The translations under genes were made by a program, and so were the position numbers. From Tetrastigma voinierianum (lineage: Eukaryota > Streptophyta > Magnoliopsida > Vitales > Vitaceae), in the NCBI GenBank assembly GCA_016808115.1, contig JAEQBH010000128.1, positions 1,488,001 to 1,552,000 of the forward strand: a stretch of 64,000 bases of DNA, written 5' to 3'. The notes beneath the pieces were generated by a model. The model was not told the origin of the DNA and did not search any database. It was given only the letters and a program-made list of their open reading frames with translations. This document shows, one piece after another, positions 44,925 through 57,121 of this stretch (position 1 is its first letter; the number at the start of each line of letters is the position of its first letter).

Positions 44925-47610
44925 TGATGAGTATGAAAACTCTCGTATAATTTTAGAATCCATTTTGCACATATTTGAGATACTTAATGCTTAATTCAAT
45001 GCAAAATTATATGGAATCTTCAAATTTCTGTTTTAAATTGATTAATATCAAAAGAAAAAAAAAATAACAAAACAGCCCCATTGACCTAAGGCGGGAGTAA
45101 GGAAGATGTGACATCCACAATCACTGTTGCAATATGCTGAAGGACCAAGGAAGAAAGCAGTCTAAGACACTTGACACTCAAAGCATATCTACATGTGTAT
45201 AAGGCAGGATGAAATATAAGTTTTGTGCATTGATCAAAATAATGTAGCGGCATTCTCAATTCAAACTCAAGGAAAATCATCCATTAATCATAGCAGCATA
45301 CAACAATGCCCTAGACAGGATGAAGCAATGTGCGACACATCTATCTTGTGGGCTTGCATAAGAATACAAATCCACACAAATTGGCCCAACAGTAATTCTG
45401 GATTATAAATAGGAAACAATGAGGTGAAAGTACGGAGGATGGAGAGGGAAAATATAGAATTTATGAGTAATTTCTTATTGAGAGTTTTTAGTAGATCAAA
45501 GCCTAATTTTTTTTAGAATAGTTGATTTAATTTGGTGTTTGAAGGATAAGATAATATTGAAATCAAACTCCATTAATGTTAGAACTTGAAAGAAGTAAAA
45601 ACAAATATTTAATTCTTTCTCATTTTCTTGGTTATAATCCTTGTGAACTTTATTTTAAGCGACTTGTCATTGTTATGTGTCATCGATGATGGAAGAAATT
45701 CAGCACAACGGGAAGAATTGGTTATGATTATTATGTATTTGTAAGATTTAATGTAGGTTGTGTGGCTGAACTCGAATTCCCGACATAATTGGTTTAGAAT
45801 TGTATTTTCTTATGCTTGATTTATTAATTCTATGAACCAAAGAAGCTGTTCTAAACCCTTACTTTCAAGGATCCCCTAAATGTGGGTGAGGTGTTCACAG
45901 GGATTAAGGATAGTAATCTTTGTTGTGTAGTATATGAAATTAATTTATTAAGAACTTGTCTCATTTAATCAAAATACTTATCGTCTCTCTAGAAATGGAT
46001 ATATTAGTTAATTTGCAGTGATGAATAATATGTTGGAGAAAGTTTGTAGCCCCAATAGAGTTATGGATTATTCCCCAAATCGGCGAGTAGGTCCCATATC
46101 TCATCCACCTTTAGTCTACGCCCATGTGCAGAAAGTGATAGGACCCATGTATCAGACATTGAATATAAATTTTATACAAAAAGGGATTCATTCACAATTG
46201 TTTTTTATTACAATTTATACAAACTGGGTCCTTTGCCCAGAATTTTACAAAAAAAAAAAAAACAAGAAATACAAGATAAGGCCAACTTGGCCATTTCTTC
46301 ATCTCAAGACCAGGATGTGTTCCCTCCCGATGCGTCTTCGATTTTTGAAAAGAAGTCCCATGACGGGGGTAAGCTCAAAACTTCCAGGTAGTGGAATTTC
46401 CCTACTTGGGTTACTCTCCACCTAATTTATTCTACAATATGTACGATAAACCGATCAACACATGCTAATATATATACGCTCATGCATATATTAACAAATT
46501 AATTCATAAATCATGCTATTCGAGTTTACAACAATATATAAGATTAACTCCATGTTTAAAGGCACAATTGATTGGTTCATCTTAGAACCACCAAAATCAC
46601 AATCGGCATGTTATTTGCAGCAATAACACAGCATCACAATCATGCAAGCGGTCGGGTGGATCTCATCCCCAGCAAGCCTCTGAGGTTGCCCAATGATTAA
46701 AATCTTTTGGAGAGGCAGAGTAGCAACCATCGGGCCTCAACAAATCCCCATCCATTCCTTGGCGCTAAAGCAGAAGCCAAAAAGTAAACAGGAGGAAAAC
46801 CCCTACCTTTTGAGTTTATAGAAACTCCTGGCGCCAGGTCTTGGCGAAATATTGTGAGGATCAACTCTCCCTGCTACTCAGCTTAGGTTGGTCGATCGTG
46901 AGGAAACTTAGAGAGAAGGTAGAGAGGCCCCTCTCTACAAAAATCCCACTCTCCCTCTCTCTTCCGGTTTCTTCCTTTTTTTCCCTTCTCTCTTACCCGA
47001 TCATTTGGTCAAGGTGGACAAGAGAAAAGTCTCTCAATGCCACATGTCAAATTCCCTGTGGTTAGAGGATTACGCTATCCTCTGCTCGCCACTTGAGATT
47101 TCCTCTGTGGCATGATGCCATGTGTCACATGAGCCCCTTGTGGGCTGATGTTTGTCTCTCCCATGGCTTGACCGTGATGGTGCTCTTAGGCCACTCATAA
47201 AGTGCCAAGTGTCACTTTTCCTCGTGCCTCAGCAGTGAAGTCAGGCTTTCTCGGTCGGCTGAAATTCGGCGTGATAGCTAGATTTCGTGAGGCGATTCTA
47301 TGATTGAAGTCCGTTTCTTTCATCCGAGATCTGAAAATATTCAGATTTTGATAAGTGACACCATGCTTCATAGGAAGCATGGATTTTCGGGGTCTCTGAG
47401 TTTGTATTACCCTGGTTTGGGAACAAGTTAACTTTAGTCCTAAGAATTGAGTGAAGAGTCTAAGTTTGGGAAGTCATCCAAGGCTTAAAGGGAATCGGAT
47501 TCTAAAAGTAGTTTTTTAGATAAATGCAGTCCTGACTTTGGAATATGATCGTCTAAATTGTGAAATGTATGGTGGTTGAAGGTTTTTCAAGACTGTACTA
47601 AAATACCCTT
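44925..47610 (+). repeat. 3' LTR of AthP1, split by an insertion and truncated
   Basis: LTR parts at 44925-46048 and 47407-47610, collinear with the 5' LTR. The TATA box ATTATAAATAGG is at about 45402-45413. The interruption is the segment at 46049-47398. The last third is missing: the LTR stops in 'aaaataccctt' and the next LTR (AthP2) starts about 35 bp later. Confidence 0.7.
46049..47398 (-). mobile_element. 1.35-kb insertion in AthP1 3' LTR, solo-LTR-like
   Basis: AGTTTGTA is present on both sides (46041-46048 and 47399-47406); the uninterrupted sister LTR reads agcttgtg there, near 37299. The ends are GCCCCAATAG and GGGGTCTCTG, without clear TG/CA or long inverted repeats. The minus strand has promoter-like features: CTATAAAC near 46813-46827 and a CT/GA-rich leader about 100 bp further on. 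The sequence 'gggttactctccacc' recurs at about 63104 in the last segment of the window. It could be a solo LTR or a non-autonomous DNA element with 8-bp target duplication. Confidence 0.5.
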
Positions 47611-47644
47611 ATCAAAGAATTAACTACATCTTCATTAACTTACC

Positions 47645-49728
47645 TGGATAGTATGAAGCTTTCATCTAACATTTAAGTCCATTTTTGCATGCATATTTGA
47701 GGTCTTAATGCTTAATTTAATGCAAAATTATGGAATCTTCATCAAAATTACTGTTTTGCAGGAATCAATAGAAAATGAAGCAAAAAAAAAAAAAAAAAAA
47801 GCAAGAAAATGTGCTTAAATGATTAAGGCATGAAATAGTCAATGTCACGACACCTCAGCATTATCTTTGTGACATGAGGCTAACGAGAAGATGTTGTGTC
47901 ACGACATACATAAGCCTAAATCTGCTGACATGATAAAATGTAGAAGAAACCACTAAACGATTATCTAAAACTTAAAGCTATTTGTGACCTTTATAAAGGA
48001 GTGTCAAGAAGGAATGTCACGAAAATGTCACGACAATCCTAAAGACTAATTAACAACCCACAGTGTCATGGCACACATATTGGCATCGCGACATTCACTC
48101 TAGAGGACGACAATTGTGCATCACAAGAATCAGTGTCACGATAGGTCTTGGCGACGCAAAAACTCAAAGGGAGTGCGACACTCAAAATAAAGTCGCGATA
48201 GTCTCAAGTCGATGTCAAAGGAAACAAGCATCAATTGAGTGTCGCGACAACATCACGACATTACCCTAGAAATAGAAGAAAGACGATAATGTCACAACAT
48301 GATTAGAATGTCGTGACACATAATCTCGTGGGCTTGCATAAAAGTCCACAAAATCTGCCTAAAATTGCGGCCTAGTAATGATTGGACTATAAATATGAAG
48401 TGACAAGGCGCAAAAAAGAGAAGAGGGGTATGGAAATATAGACAGCAAAGATAGAGTAGGGAATAAAGTTTTTTTTGTAGTTTCTTTGGTAGTTTTTAGA
48501 GTAGATTTTTCATCATTTTTCTTTAGAATAGTTTATCCGAGCTGAGTTTTTCTAAAGAGAACATTGAAAATCAAGCTCCATTACTGTCTGAACTTGAAGA
48601 AAAGTAGAAATCATTGTTTGAATTCCTTTTCCTCATTTTTTCGATTATAATCATAATGAACTTGTTATACAACTTGTTCTTGCTATGTGTAATCCAATGA
48701 TGGAAGGCTAAACACCTTTTGAGAAGGAATTGGTATTGTGATGATTATGTTTGCAAGGATCTAGTGTAGTTTGTGGGGTTGAACTCTGAATTGACATAAT
48801 TAGTTCATAAGTGTATTTTCTTCTTCTTGATTTATTCATTCCATAAACCAAAGGATGCGTTCTGAACCCTTGCTTTAAGGATCCCCTCAAGTGACAGCTA
48901 AGGTGTGTTCTAGGAGTTAAGGATAGTGATCTATTGTTGTGAAATTAATATTTTAGGCTTATCATTTTATCAAAATAATATTTTATTTGTCAATGAAATG
49001 GATATATTGGTTGAGTTTTAAGAGGTAGCAAACTAATTATACAGGAGGGCTTGTATGCCACTGACTATGAAAGTAATAACTTTGAATCCCTAATAATTGT
49101 AGGACAGAGAAGAGTCTTGGTTTAGGAAGTCATCCAAGGCTTAAAGGGAATCGGATCCTAAAAGTAGCTTTTTAGACGCATGCTATCCTAGTCAAGGAAC
49201 ATGGTGGTTTAAATTGTGAAATGTATGGTGGTTAAAGGATTTTCAAGACTGTACTAACATACCCTTGAACAAGTTCAGGATTCAACCTCCAACTATTTCG
49301 TTTTTTAACAAGTTGAAAACTAATAGTCACATAGCTAATTCCATTCCCAATGTTTTACTCAATCTCAGATATATTTCTAGTTGTTTTAGATCTAGACATT
49401 TTCTTTTAAGAAAGGAAAAGGTCTCAAAAAATTTTCATTATGTCAAATGGTTAGTTTACAATCTTCAAGATCAGAGTTCAAATAGTGATGTCCTTGAGTA
49501 GTTTGGGTACTTAATCTAAGGAAATTTCATCATATCTTATTAAATCTGAAATATACGGATTTAAAAATCCATTTACCCTTGTTGATCTAATACGCAGTAA
49601 AAGGATAAGTAGAAGTTTAAATAGTTTTAAGGTGAAAAGAATATCAACTTAGTTAAATGTGAGTTTTGCCACGATTACTTTTGACTTAGCAATAGTCTTT
49701 GGTAGCGTCGATTATCATTTTATTTATC
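47645..49728 (+). repeat. 5' LTR of AthP2
   Basis: The start is degraded (TGGATAGTATGAAG for TGATGAGTATGAAA). Palindromic motifs run at about 47840-48335, for example CATCGCGACATTC and GTGTCGCGACAAC. The TATA box CTATAAATATG is near 48387. The U5 end carries 'aatagtctttggtag' and a possible decayed PBS (about 49672-49690) before the clearer PBS, as if one U5/PBS unit lies inside this LTR too. Confidence 0.7.
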
Positions 49729-49732
49729 CATG

Positions 49733-49752
49733 ATTTTGGCACCGTGCCAGGA
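49733..49752 (+). other. Primer-binding site, tRNA-Asp type, degraded (AthP2)
   Basis: ATTTTGGCACCGTGCCAGGAC at about 49733 corresponds to TTTTTGGCGCCGTTGCCGGGG with a few changes. Lies between the LTR and the gag leader. Confidence 0.6.
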
Positions 49753-49816
49753 CATAACAAAGTATTTATTGAGTATGTTAAGAAAATTGTCAATAATTTT
49801 TTAGTCTTTGTTGTCA

Positions 49817-50757
49817 GGGATCGGGCATGAAGTTATACTATCTTCAAAACTTCAAAGAAATTTCAATTGGAACATTTGCTCTTTTTTTAAGTAATTGAAA
49901 TATCTTCAGTGATTATCATTATCTATCAGTGATCTTCTATGGTTTTACGTGTGTCAATTAATTTTGAGTTAACGACCATATGCATAGGAAATTATAAGCT
50001 AAACTATTGCCACTAGACACTAAGAGAGAGGGCATTAAGGAATCTAAAGAAGGTGAGAGTAGTTGAAAAAGCAGTAATGGTTGAGCAAAGAGAGGTTAAT
50101 CAGAATATTCCTATAGTAGTAGCATTAGGAGGACCTCAACAAAGGTAAAGAACTATGGAAGACTTCTAGAGGCCATTGATTAGAGAGGGGTGTTCAGCAG
50201 TAAGGACACCACCAATAGAAGCCAAAAATTTTGAGTTGAAACCTGCCCTGATTACTATGGTGCAACAAAACCGATTCCTGAGCATCAGTGAGGTTGAATG
50301 AAGCACATGGAAGACACAGGGATGGTTAACCTGATGAAAATGAATGGTGTTAATCAGGATGTAATCAAGGAAAATTATTCCCTTTCTCACAGGGAACATA
50401 GTCTGCTTCGTTTGAATCGATACCATATGGTTGATGAAATTAGGAGGAGCAGTAAGGAAGCCTGTCTTAGCGATTCTTCCTCTATCTAACTAAAGATGAT
50501 GGGGAGATCATTGCGCCAGTGAAGGAAGATGGAATCACTGTATACAATGCTTGGGAAGAATGCTGTATCGAGGAATTTGTCCCATGCATGGGATTGAACA
50601 AATGACACAAAATGATATTTTCTACCATGCTATGAATTACTCTTCAAATGGTACAGTTGATGCAGCCTCTGGGGGTGCATTCAAAAGGAAGAGTGTTGAA
50701 GAAGCAACTCAACTTATAAATCCACCACCTCCCAGTTGTTGGCTGTACTTCTCGTAA
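49817..50757 (+). pseudogene. Leader and gag, copy 1 (AthP2)
   Basis: Contains the gag leader ('gggatcgggcatgaa', 'agaggaatctaaag'-like text), then gag pieces: KMNGVNQDV near 50340 and an open stretch with MHGIEQMTQNDIFYHAMNY, GTVDAASGGAFKRKSVEEATQL at 50551-50757. The middle of gag is deleted or scrambled. The module is repeated about 1 kb downstream. Confidence 0.7.
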
Positions 50758-50828
50758 AAGGCTAAGTTGGCTTAATGTTAAGTAAAAATAATATAAATGG
50801 ATTACCAGAGTGTTGCATTTCACAAGGG

Positions 50829-52117
50829 ATCATCATGAATTCTAGACTAATATTCCCAACAAAAAGGGAATTGCTAGTGAGGTAACATTTGTTTATCAAA
50901 TTCTTAAATGATGAAATATCTTTCAGCTGATGTTGACGATCAATTCTATTAAGTGATCTTCTGAAAGTGGTTTGATGTATTTATTAGTAGAGTGCCTATT
51001 ATATTTATATCTAGGAAATCATGACTAAACTATTACCACTAGACAAGATAAAGAGGACATTAAGAATCTGAAGAGGTGAGAAGAGATTGAAACTTATTTG
51101 TAGCTGAGAGATGAAGAGGAGTGTTCACTTATTAAAGCCACCATCAATAAAGGCTAACAACTTTGAGCTAAAACTTGCCCTGATTACTATGGTGAAACAA
51201 AATCAGTTCACAGGGCATCTAAGTGAGGACCCTAATGAGCACCTGGGAAGATTTCTGAGGATGGCCAACACAGTGAAAATGAATAGTGTCAATCTAGATG
51301 TAATCAAGCTACAATTATTCCCTTTCTCTTTGAGAGACCTGACTACCTGCTAGTTTGAATCATTACCATATGGTTCAATGAGAAATTGGGAAGAGTTAGT
51401 GGAGGCTTATCTTAGCTGATTCTTCCCTCCTACTCTAACTTCTAAGAGAAGAGGGTAGATCATTGCCTTTAAGTAGAGGGAAGTAAATCACTCTACAATG
51501 CTTGTGAGAGATATAGGAAACTGCTGAGGAGATGTCCCATGGCATGGAATTGAAAAAATGACACTGATGTTATCTTCATGCTATGAATTACTCTTCAAAA
51601 GGTACAGTAAATGGAACCTCTGGGGTGCGTCTGGAAAAGTGATGAAAAACCTTCATTTCTATAGAAGGAACCAAAAAGCAACTACAGAGCTCCATTTGAA
51701 GCTTTAGGGAGCAGTAAGAGATTCAGAGTAGGAGGTGTGATAGAACTAAACAAGATGACAGTTATTGAGGCAAAACTAGATTCCATAATGAATAATGACC
51801 CGCAGAGAAGAAGTCATTTGAATTAGCAAGTGGGGATATAAATGGTGTTGGGAAAAATAGTGTTTGTGGCCAAAGGACTAGCCTCGAGAGGTCCATGTAC
51901 CAAGGATTGGAAGAAGCTAATACCTGAATGGGAATCGAGGATTACAACTTCAAACCTAGCGACAACTTACCTACCCACTACACACACGACTCTTGGAACC
52001 ATGAGAATCTTTCTTATGGAGATTAGGAAATCATCAGGTCAAAGACCGATTCAAACTATCAGCAAATTCGACCACACATGGATTCAGGGCAAAATCAAGA
52101 ATACAGAGACGACATAA
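50829..52117 (+). pseudogene. Leader and gag, copy 2 (AthP2)
   Basis: Restarts with 'gggatcatcatgaa' leader text, then an 80-residue open gag N-core (51111-51353: ANNFELKLALITMV, LSEDPNEHLGRFLRMANTVK, LFPFSLRD). Degraded MHGIE and GTV..AS(S)G segments follow at about 51540-51620, and then the variable gag end. It keeps a CAA (Gln) codon where Athila A has a stop in the KLQLFPF-equivalent segment. Confidence 0.75.
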
Positions 52118-52240
52118 TCAAGGGTAGAGGAGACCAACATGCTTTGAAGAACAAAGGTTGAGTTATATGGTTGAAAACAAAAGGATGCTCAACCTTCATG
52201 AACAAAATTTTGTTGAACTTAATGTTTTTCAGGCAAACAC

Positions 52241-54341
52241 TGTTATTTTGACCAATATTTCCAATACTACCACCAAGGACTTATTAGTTGAATCCAAAGT
52301 AGTAGTGCTAGAAACTTTTCAATTGAATACCCAAATGGACCAAGTGTTGTGACATTGATACTAGAGACTAAGCTATGGTACCCTAGTAACTGCATCAAAG
52401 TCTTTTAAATGACTTATCAATTTATTGTGTAATCCAAGTTTCTGGATTTTAATACTAAGAACTTCTTATTAAGTTCTTGGTAATAGCCCCAAAAACTTAG
52501 TTGCATAGATCTAAGTTGATACTCTTGCTCTTACGTTTTTCTAATTATACTTCAATTTGGTCATTTCTACTACAAGTGCATAGGTCAACAAGTAATAAAG
52601 TGGATTTTAAGTCCAAATATCATTCCCACATAGATCTATGAAAATTCCAAAGTATTTAAACTCTCAAGGCATTCTTGAACTTAGGTTTGATTATAGTAAC
52701 TAATAAAATTGAAATAACGGTATTTTTTGTAAAATTTTTCTTTCATTAAAGAATCTTTCAATCAAGATGGGTTTCTTTGAATTTAAAAGAAAGCTATCTG
52801 AATCGATTAATGCATTTATAATCATTGGTTTTTATATTGTTAAAACAACATAGTTAAGCAGTTTGACCGAATTTTGCAGGCATATTAGTATAGTCTTAAA
52901 ATACCTTGACCACTATCATTTCACCATTTGGGCCATGTTCTAAACTACAGGGACATATGTATCTAAACAACTACTTTGAGATCTAATTCCCTTTTGGGTT
53001 GGTTGTTTTCCTAAAGTAAGTACCTAAATACCGAGCAGTCTTGGACTAAAGCTAACTCCCCCACGTAAGCAGGGTATCTGTCTTTCAAATGGTATTTTCG
53101 ATCAGCATTTAGATCAAAATAAATCTCTTTCAGACAAGAACAAACATTCTGCAAATGAGATGGAAACCTCTAAATATAGAATTGGTATTTCATCGGGTTG
53201 TCCTTATCCCTCTCCCAGGGCCTTCTGCTTTGTCATTCGAGAGGGACAGAAGTTAGAGGTTAAAACAGTACATTTGATTTATCACAGTGATATTTGGAGT
53301 TCATTAGTTCCAAGAGTATTAATTTAGTATACCCCTAAGTTACTGCTCTTTGCTCCCAAGAACATCTTTGTTTATCACTCAAAAGCTCTTGAAAAGCAAA
53401 TGGAATCTAACTCTTTTAGGTATACTCAACGATACTTAGAGCAGTCATTACAAAATAATACAAATCTAGATCATAGCTTCGGTCTTGAAACCACAACATA
53501 CATTAAGGTGAAACAAACATGATAATCAAAGCACCAATCCTTTCCCAAAAGGAGCTTAGCCTTCCATAACTAGATCACACATAACAATGACTAGTTGGAT
53601 AAACAAATTCATTGAAAATGTAATCACAAACAAGAAGAAAAGGATTTCTAGCAATTTTTTCAGCCTTTCTTCAAGTTCAGACAATAATGGAGCTTGATAT
53701 AAAAAAAATTCAAAGCTCAATAATTGTAGCTCAAATCAACTACTTTAATTCTAAAAATGAAAATTAAAGAAGAAAATAAAGAAAATAAAAATAAAAATAT
53801 GTACAAAGCTTATGTCTCTTTTTCTCTCTCTATGTATTTCCTCTCCTCTGCGTCATCTTCCTTTTACCTTGCGTCGATCACTTTCCAGCGCTCAAATCTT
53901 ATTGTTATGACCTCAATTCAAGGCGGAATTTGGACTTACCATGCAAGTCTGAATGATTTGTCGCAACAAATTGATCTCTTGGGACATTGTTGCTCTTCAT
54001 TTTGTCTTAGCATTGTCGCCCAAAGTTATGTGACATTGCATGCTTGACATTCTTATTGGCCTTATGTCGTGACAAAGAATTGATTATCGTGACATTGCTT
54101 CTTGATTCTTCATGAACTCTTCTTAGTCTTTGTCGCGGTAGTTTTTCTATCTTTTGCCTTCTATTTTGTGTATGAATTTTGTTTCTGTGGTCTTTTAGTG
54201 CTGCACCTATTTTTGCTCTTGTTGCTCTTGATTCCTACAAAACAATAAATTTGGTGAAGACTCCATAATTTTGCATTAAAATAAGCATTAAGCTCTCAAT
54301 TATGTATGAAAAATTGACTTAAAACTAGATGAGTCTCATCA
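52241..54341 (-). repeat. Solo Athila-type LTR in opposite orientation, with 5-bp target duplication
   Basis: AACAC flanks it on both sides (52236-52240, 54342-54346). The empty site is seen in AthP1 at about 39355 (ttttcaggaaaacttaaatgcttc). The minus strand starts TGATGAGACTCATC and ends ...GGTCAAAATAACA at 52241. Near that end lie PBS-like sequences of decreasing quality: gttcttggtaatagcccca (about 52471-52489), ggtaccctagtaactgcatca (about 52378) and a third near 52290. The U5/PBS units are therefore inside the inserted unit. Decayed palindrome motifs lie at about 53925-54130. Confidence 0.75.
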
Positions 54342-55300
54342 AACACAAATGCTTCTTTAAAAACACAGAAACTTCAGTGGGCGAAGTGACCGACAACACA
54401 AAGCAGTCCAGTTCCATAGCAAATGATACAAAGAAAAAACCCAAAGGCTGTATATGCATTAGAATAGATGCAAAATTGCAAGTCAAAAAGAAAGTTGAGA
54501 AAAGGCAAATTTAAGAGGAAGCTTAAAATGAATATTAGAACCAAACAACCAGTGAGGAGATGGAAGAAAGAACTTAGACATCATATGAAATTCGGAAGAT
54601 AAAAAGGCAAACTGAAGTGAAAACAAAAGAGAAAAGTCAAAAGAAGAAAAAATAAGTTAGAGGTTACCACCCTCCAATACCCTTTCCTCAAAGACTAAAG
54701 CAAACAAAACTGGATGACCAGTTTGCCAAATTTCTGAATATGTTCAAGAAACTAGAGATAAACATTTTTTTTGCTGAAGCTTTGGCTCAAATGTCACACT
54801 ATGCTAAGTTCATGAAGGAAATAATCAACAAAAAAAAAAAGAAGAAGATTTTGATTAATATGGGATAGTAAGCTTGTCTGCAGACTGTAGTGCAATTATT
54901 CAGAAGAAGCTGCCACAGAAAAGGCAAGATCTTGGAAGCTTCACAATACCCTGCACTATAGGAAACCATGAATTTGGGAAAACACTTTGTGACTCTAGTG
55001 CTAGTATTAATTTGATACATCTATCAGTGGTGAAAAGATTAAGTTTGGGGGAGTTAACTCCTACCACACTGTCTCTACAAATGGCAAGTAGATAAATGAC
55101 TCAACCAAAAGGCATTATTGAAGATGTGCTTGTCAAAGTGGAAAGTTCATTTTTCTAGTGGATTTCATGGTGATTGATATGGAGGAAGACAAGCAAGTAC
55201 CATTACTAATTGATGTGAAGAAATGAGAACTCACTTTGTGGGTTGGCATAGAGAAAGTATAATTTAACTTGAATCGAAGTCTGAAACAGCCAGATTTTGA
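54342..55300 (+). pseudogene. gag-protease linker and aspartic protease, AthP2
   Basis: After a lysine-rich linker, an open stretch (54874-55095) shows CSAIIQKKLPQKRQDLGSFT, CTIGNHEF and the active-site block CDSSASINL, followed by VVKRLSLGELTPTTLSLQMA. The catalytic Asp is kept, but the residue that is normally Gly in D-(S/T/L)-G is Ser. The second half continues in another frame near 55100-55290. It processes the polyprotein in active elements. Confidence 0.75.
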
Positions 55301-55979
55301 AGGAGCTCATTGAATGATAGTAGATGATGTAGTTCCTGATAGACAAGAAATGAAGTATGGTTCTATGAATCAGGATCCACTTGAAGAATGTATGTTCAAG
55401 TTATTATACAAGGAAAACTTGGATGGGGAAAAGTTAATTGCAAGTGTTGGTGATTGAAATTGTCTTTGAACTTGAGTAAAGAGATGAAGATGTAGGCGGT
55501 GAAGTAAAGTGCAAGAAGCAGAGAAGAGCTTTGAAGGGCTAATCTTGAAAGAACTACCTAAGCACATAAAGTATGCATTCTTGGGAGAAGAAAAATCTAA
55601 ACTAGTGATCATAACATCTGATCTAACTTCAGAAAAAGAAGGAAGTGGTTTAGACTCTCAAAAAATAGAAAGAAGCTATAGCTTGGTCAATTGAGGATTT
55701 AAAAGGGATTAGGCCATCCATTTTCATGCATAAAAATCTTATGGAGGAGAATGCAAAGACCTCTATTGAACATCAAAGGAGGCTAAATCCAATGATGAAG
55801 GAAGTAGTGAGGAAAGAAGTCCTCCAATGTCAATGCTGGATTCATTTATGCCATTTTAGATAGTCATTGGGTAAGCCCAATTCATGTGGTCCTTAAAAAT
55901 GGTGGTTTTTACTGGGTTGAAATAGAAAAATGATACCACTGGGAAGGCTATGACGAGTGGCAGAGTGTGTATAGACTAT
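55301..55979 (+). pseudogene. Protease-RT linker, AthP2
   Basis: Degraded linker, with an open piece at 55509-55694 (EKSFEGLILKELPKHIKYAFL) that matches the reverse-strand linker of Athila A at about 16840-16900. This supports homology of the two pol genes. Confidence 0.6.
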
Positions 55980-56665
55980 AGAAATTTAACCTTGCCAGCC
56001 TCAAGATCATTATCCTTTACCATTCATTAACCACGTGCTGGATAGATTGGTAAGCCACCCCTACTATTGTTTTTTGGATGGTTATTCTAGTTATAACCAG
56101 ATAGCTATAGCTCTTAAGGGTTAAGAGAAAACCACATTTACATGTCCTTATGGCACTTTTCCTTTTATAAGGATGTCATTTGGATTGTGTAATGCTTTAC
56201 TTCCCATTCTAGATGCATGATGTCCACATGTTCTCAGGATTACGATGGAAGAAGTAATGATCATGGATGAGATTTTGGTTTTTGGTTCATTTTGAAAATT
56301 GCCTAAATAATCTAGGTAAATCTGAAAGATGTAAGGAAAACTGTATGAATTGGGATCCACTCGCAGTGAAGGAAGAAGGAATAGTATTAGAACGCAGATT
56401 TGTTGCATGGCTAGATGTTGATCAAGATAAAATCTCTGCAATTGACACTTTGGTTCCACCTACTACAGTGAAAGGAGTCGGAAGCTTTCTTGGACATGTT
56501 GGCTTCTACAGAAGATTTATTAAAGACTTTTATAAGATAGCTAGACCATTATGTAGGTTGTTGGAAAAAGATACAAAATTTGATTTTGATGATGCATGCA
56601 AATTTGCATTTGATGAGATAAAGGCTAGACTTGTAATAGCTCCTATCATGGCAACAACAGATTAG
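55980..56665 (+). pseudogene. Reverse transcriptase, AthP2
   Basis: Begins near 'gtgtgtatagactatagaaatttaacc' (VDYRNLN-type block). The catalytic box near 56260-56271 reads MDE, where Athila A has MDD, so the second catalytic Asp is replaced. An open stretch (56267-56665) carries LVPPTTVKGVGSFLGHVGFY and RRFIKDFYKIARPLCRLLEK, the connection region. Inactive. Confidence 0.8.
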
Positions 56666-56683
56666 AACAAAAATTTTGAAATC

Positions 56684-57103
56684 ATGTGTGTCGCTAGTGA
56701 CTTTTCCATGGGAGCAATATTAAGGCAGAGAATTGAAAGAACCTTCAAGACCATCTACTATGCTAGCAAAACCTTCAATGAAGCTCAAGAGAATTATTCA
56801 ACCATAGATAAGGAAATGCTAGCAATTATCTTTGCTTGTGAGAAACTTAGATCATACATCTTGGGGTCTCATGTTATTGTGCATACAAACCATGCAACAA
56901 TCAAATACTTAATGGCTAAGCCCAGATTAATCATATGTGTTTTGTTGCTGCAAGAGTTTGATATAGAGATAAAGGATAAAAAGGGGAGTGACAATGTGAT
57001 TATAAACCATTTATCCAAAATAGAAAGTACAGTTGAAGGCAAAAGGGGACTTGAAATTGAAGAGAGTTTTCCTGATGAGCGGTTGTTTCAGTTGAAAATC
57101 TAG
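56684..57103 (+). pseudogene. RNase H, AthP2
   Basis: 140 open residues: VASDFSMGAILRQR (first catalytic Asp), TIDKEMLAIIFACEKLRSYI (with Glu), GSHVIVHTNHATIKYLMAK and KKGSDNVIINHLSKIE. Athila A has HTDHA where this copy has HTNHA, so a catalytic Asp is changed to Asn. A stop separates it from RT and another from integrase. It is the longest preserved RNase H of the window. Confidence 0.8.
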
Positions 57104-57121
57104 CTACCTTAGTATGCTGAT

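Larger units (their letters stand above)
35886..47610 (+). mobile_element. Athila-type element AthP1 (no third ORF)
   Basis: Plus strand: 5' LTR from 35886 (TGATGAGTATGAAACTCAT), heavily decayed gag and pol, 3' noncoding part, PPT, 3' LTR from 44925. The 3' LTR is split by an insertion (46049-47398) and truncated at about 47610, where AthP2 begins. Collinear with AthP2 over most of its length, but much more degraded. Integrase remnants are followed after about 2.1 kb by the PPT, leaving no room for the third ORF seen in Athila A. Confidence 0.8.

Noticed and set aside
46018..46425. Open frame of 135 residues
   Set aside because: Starts in the AthP1 LTR and crosses the insertion border and a poly-A run; no domain.
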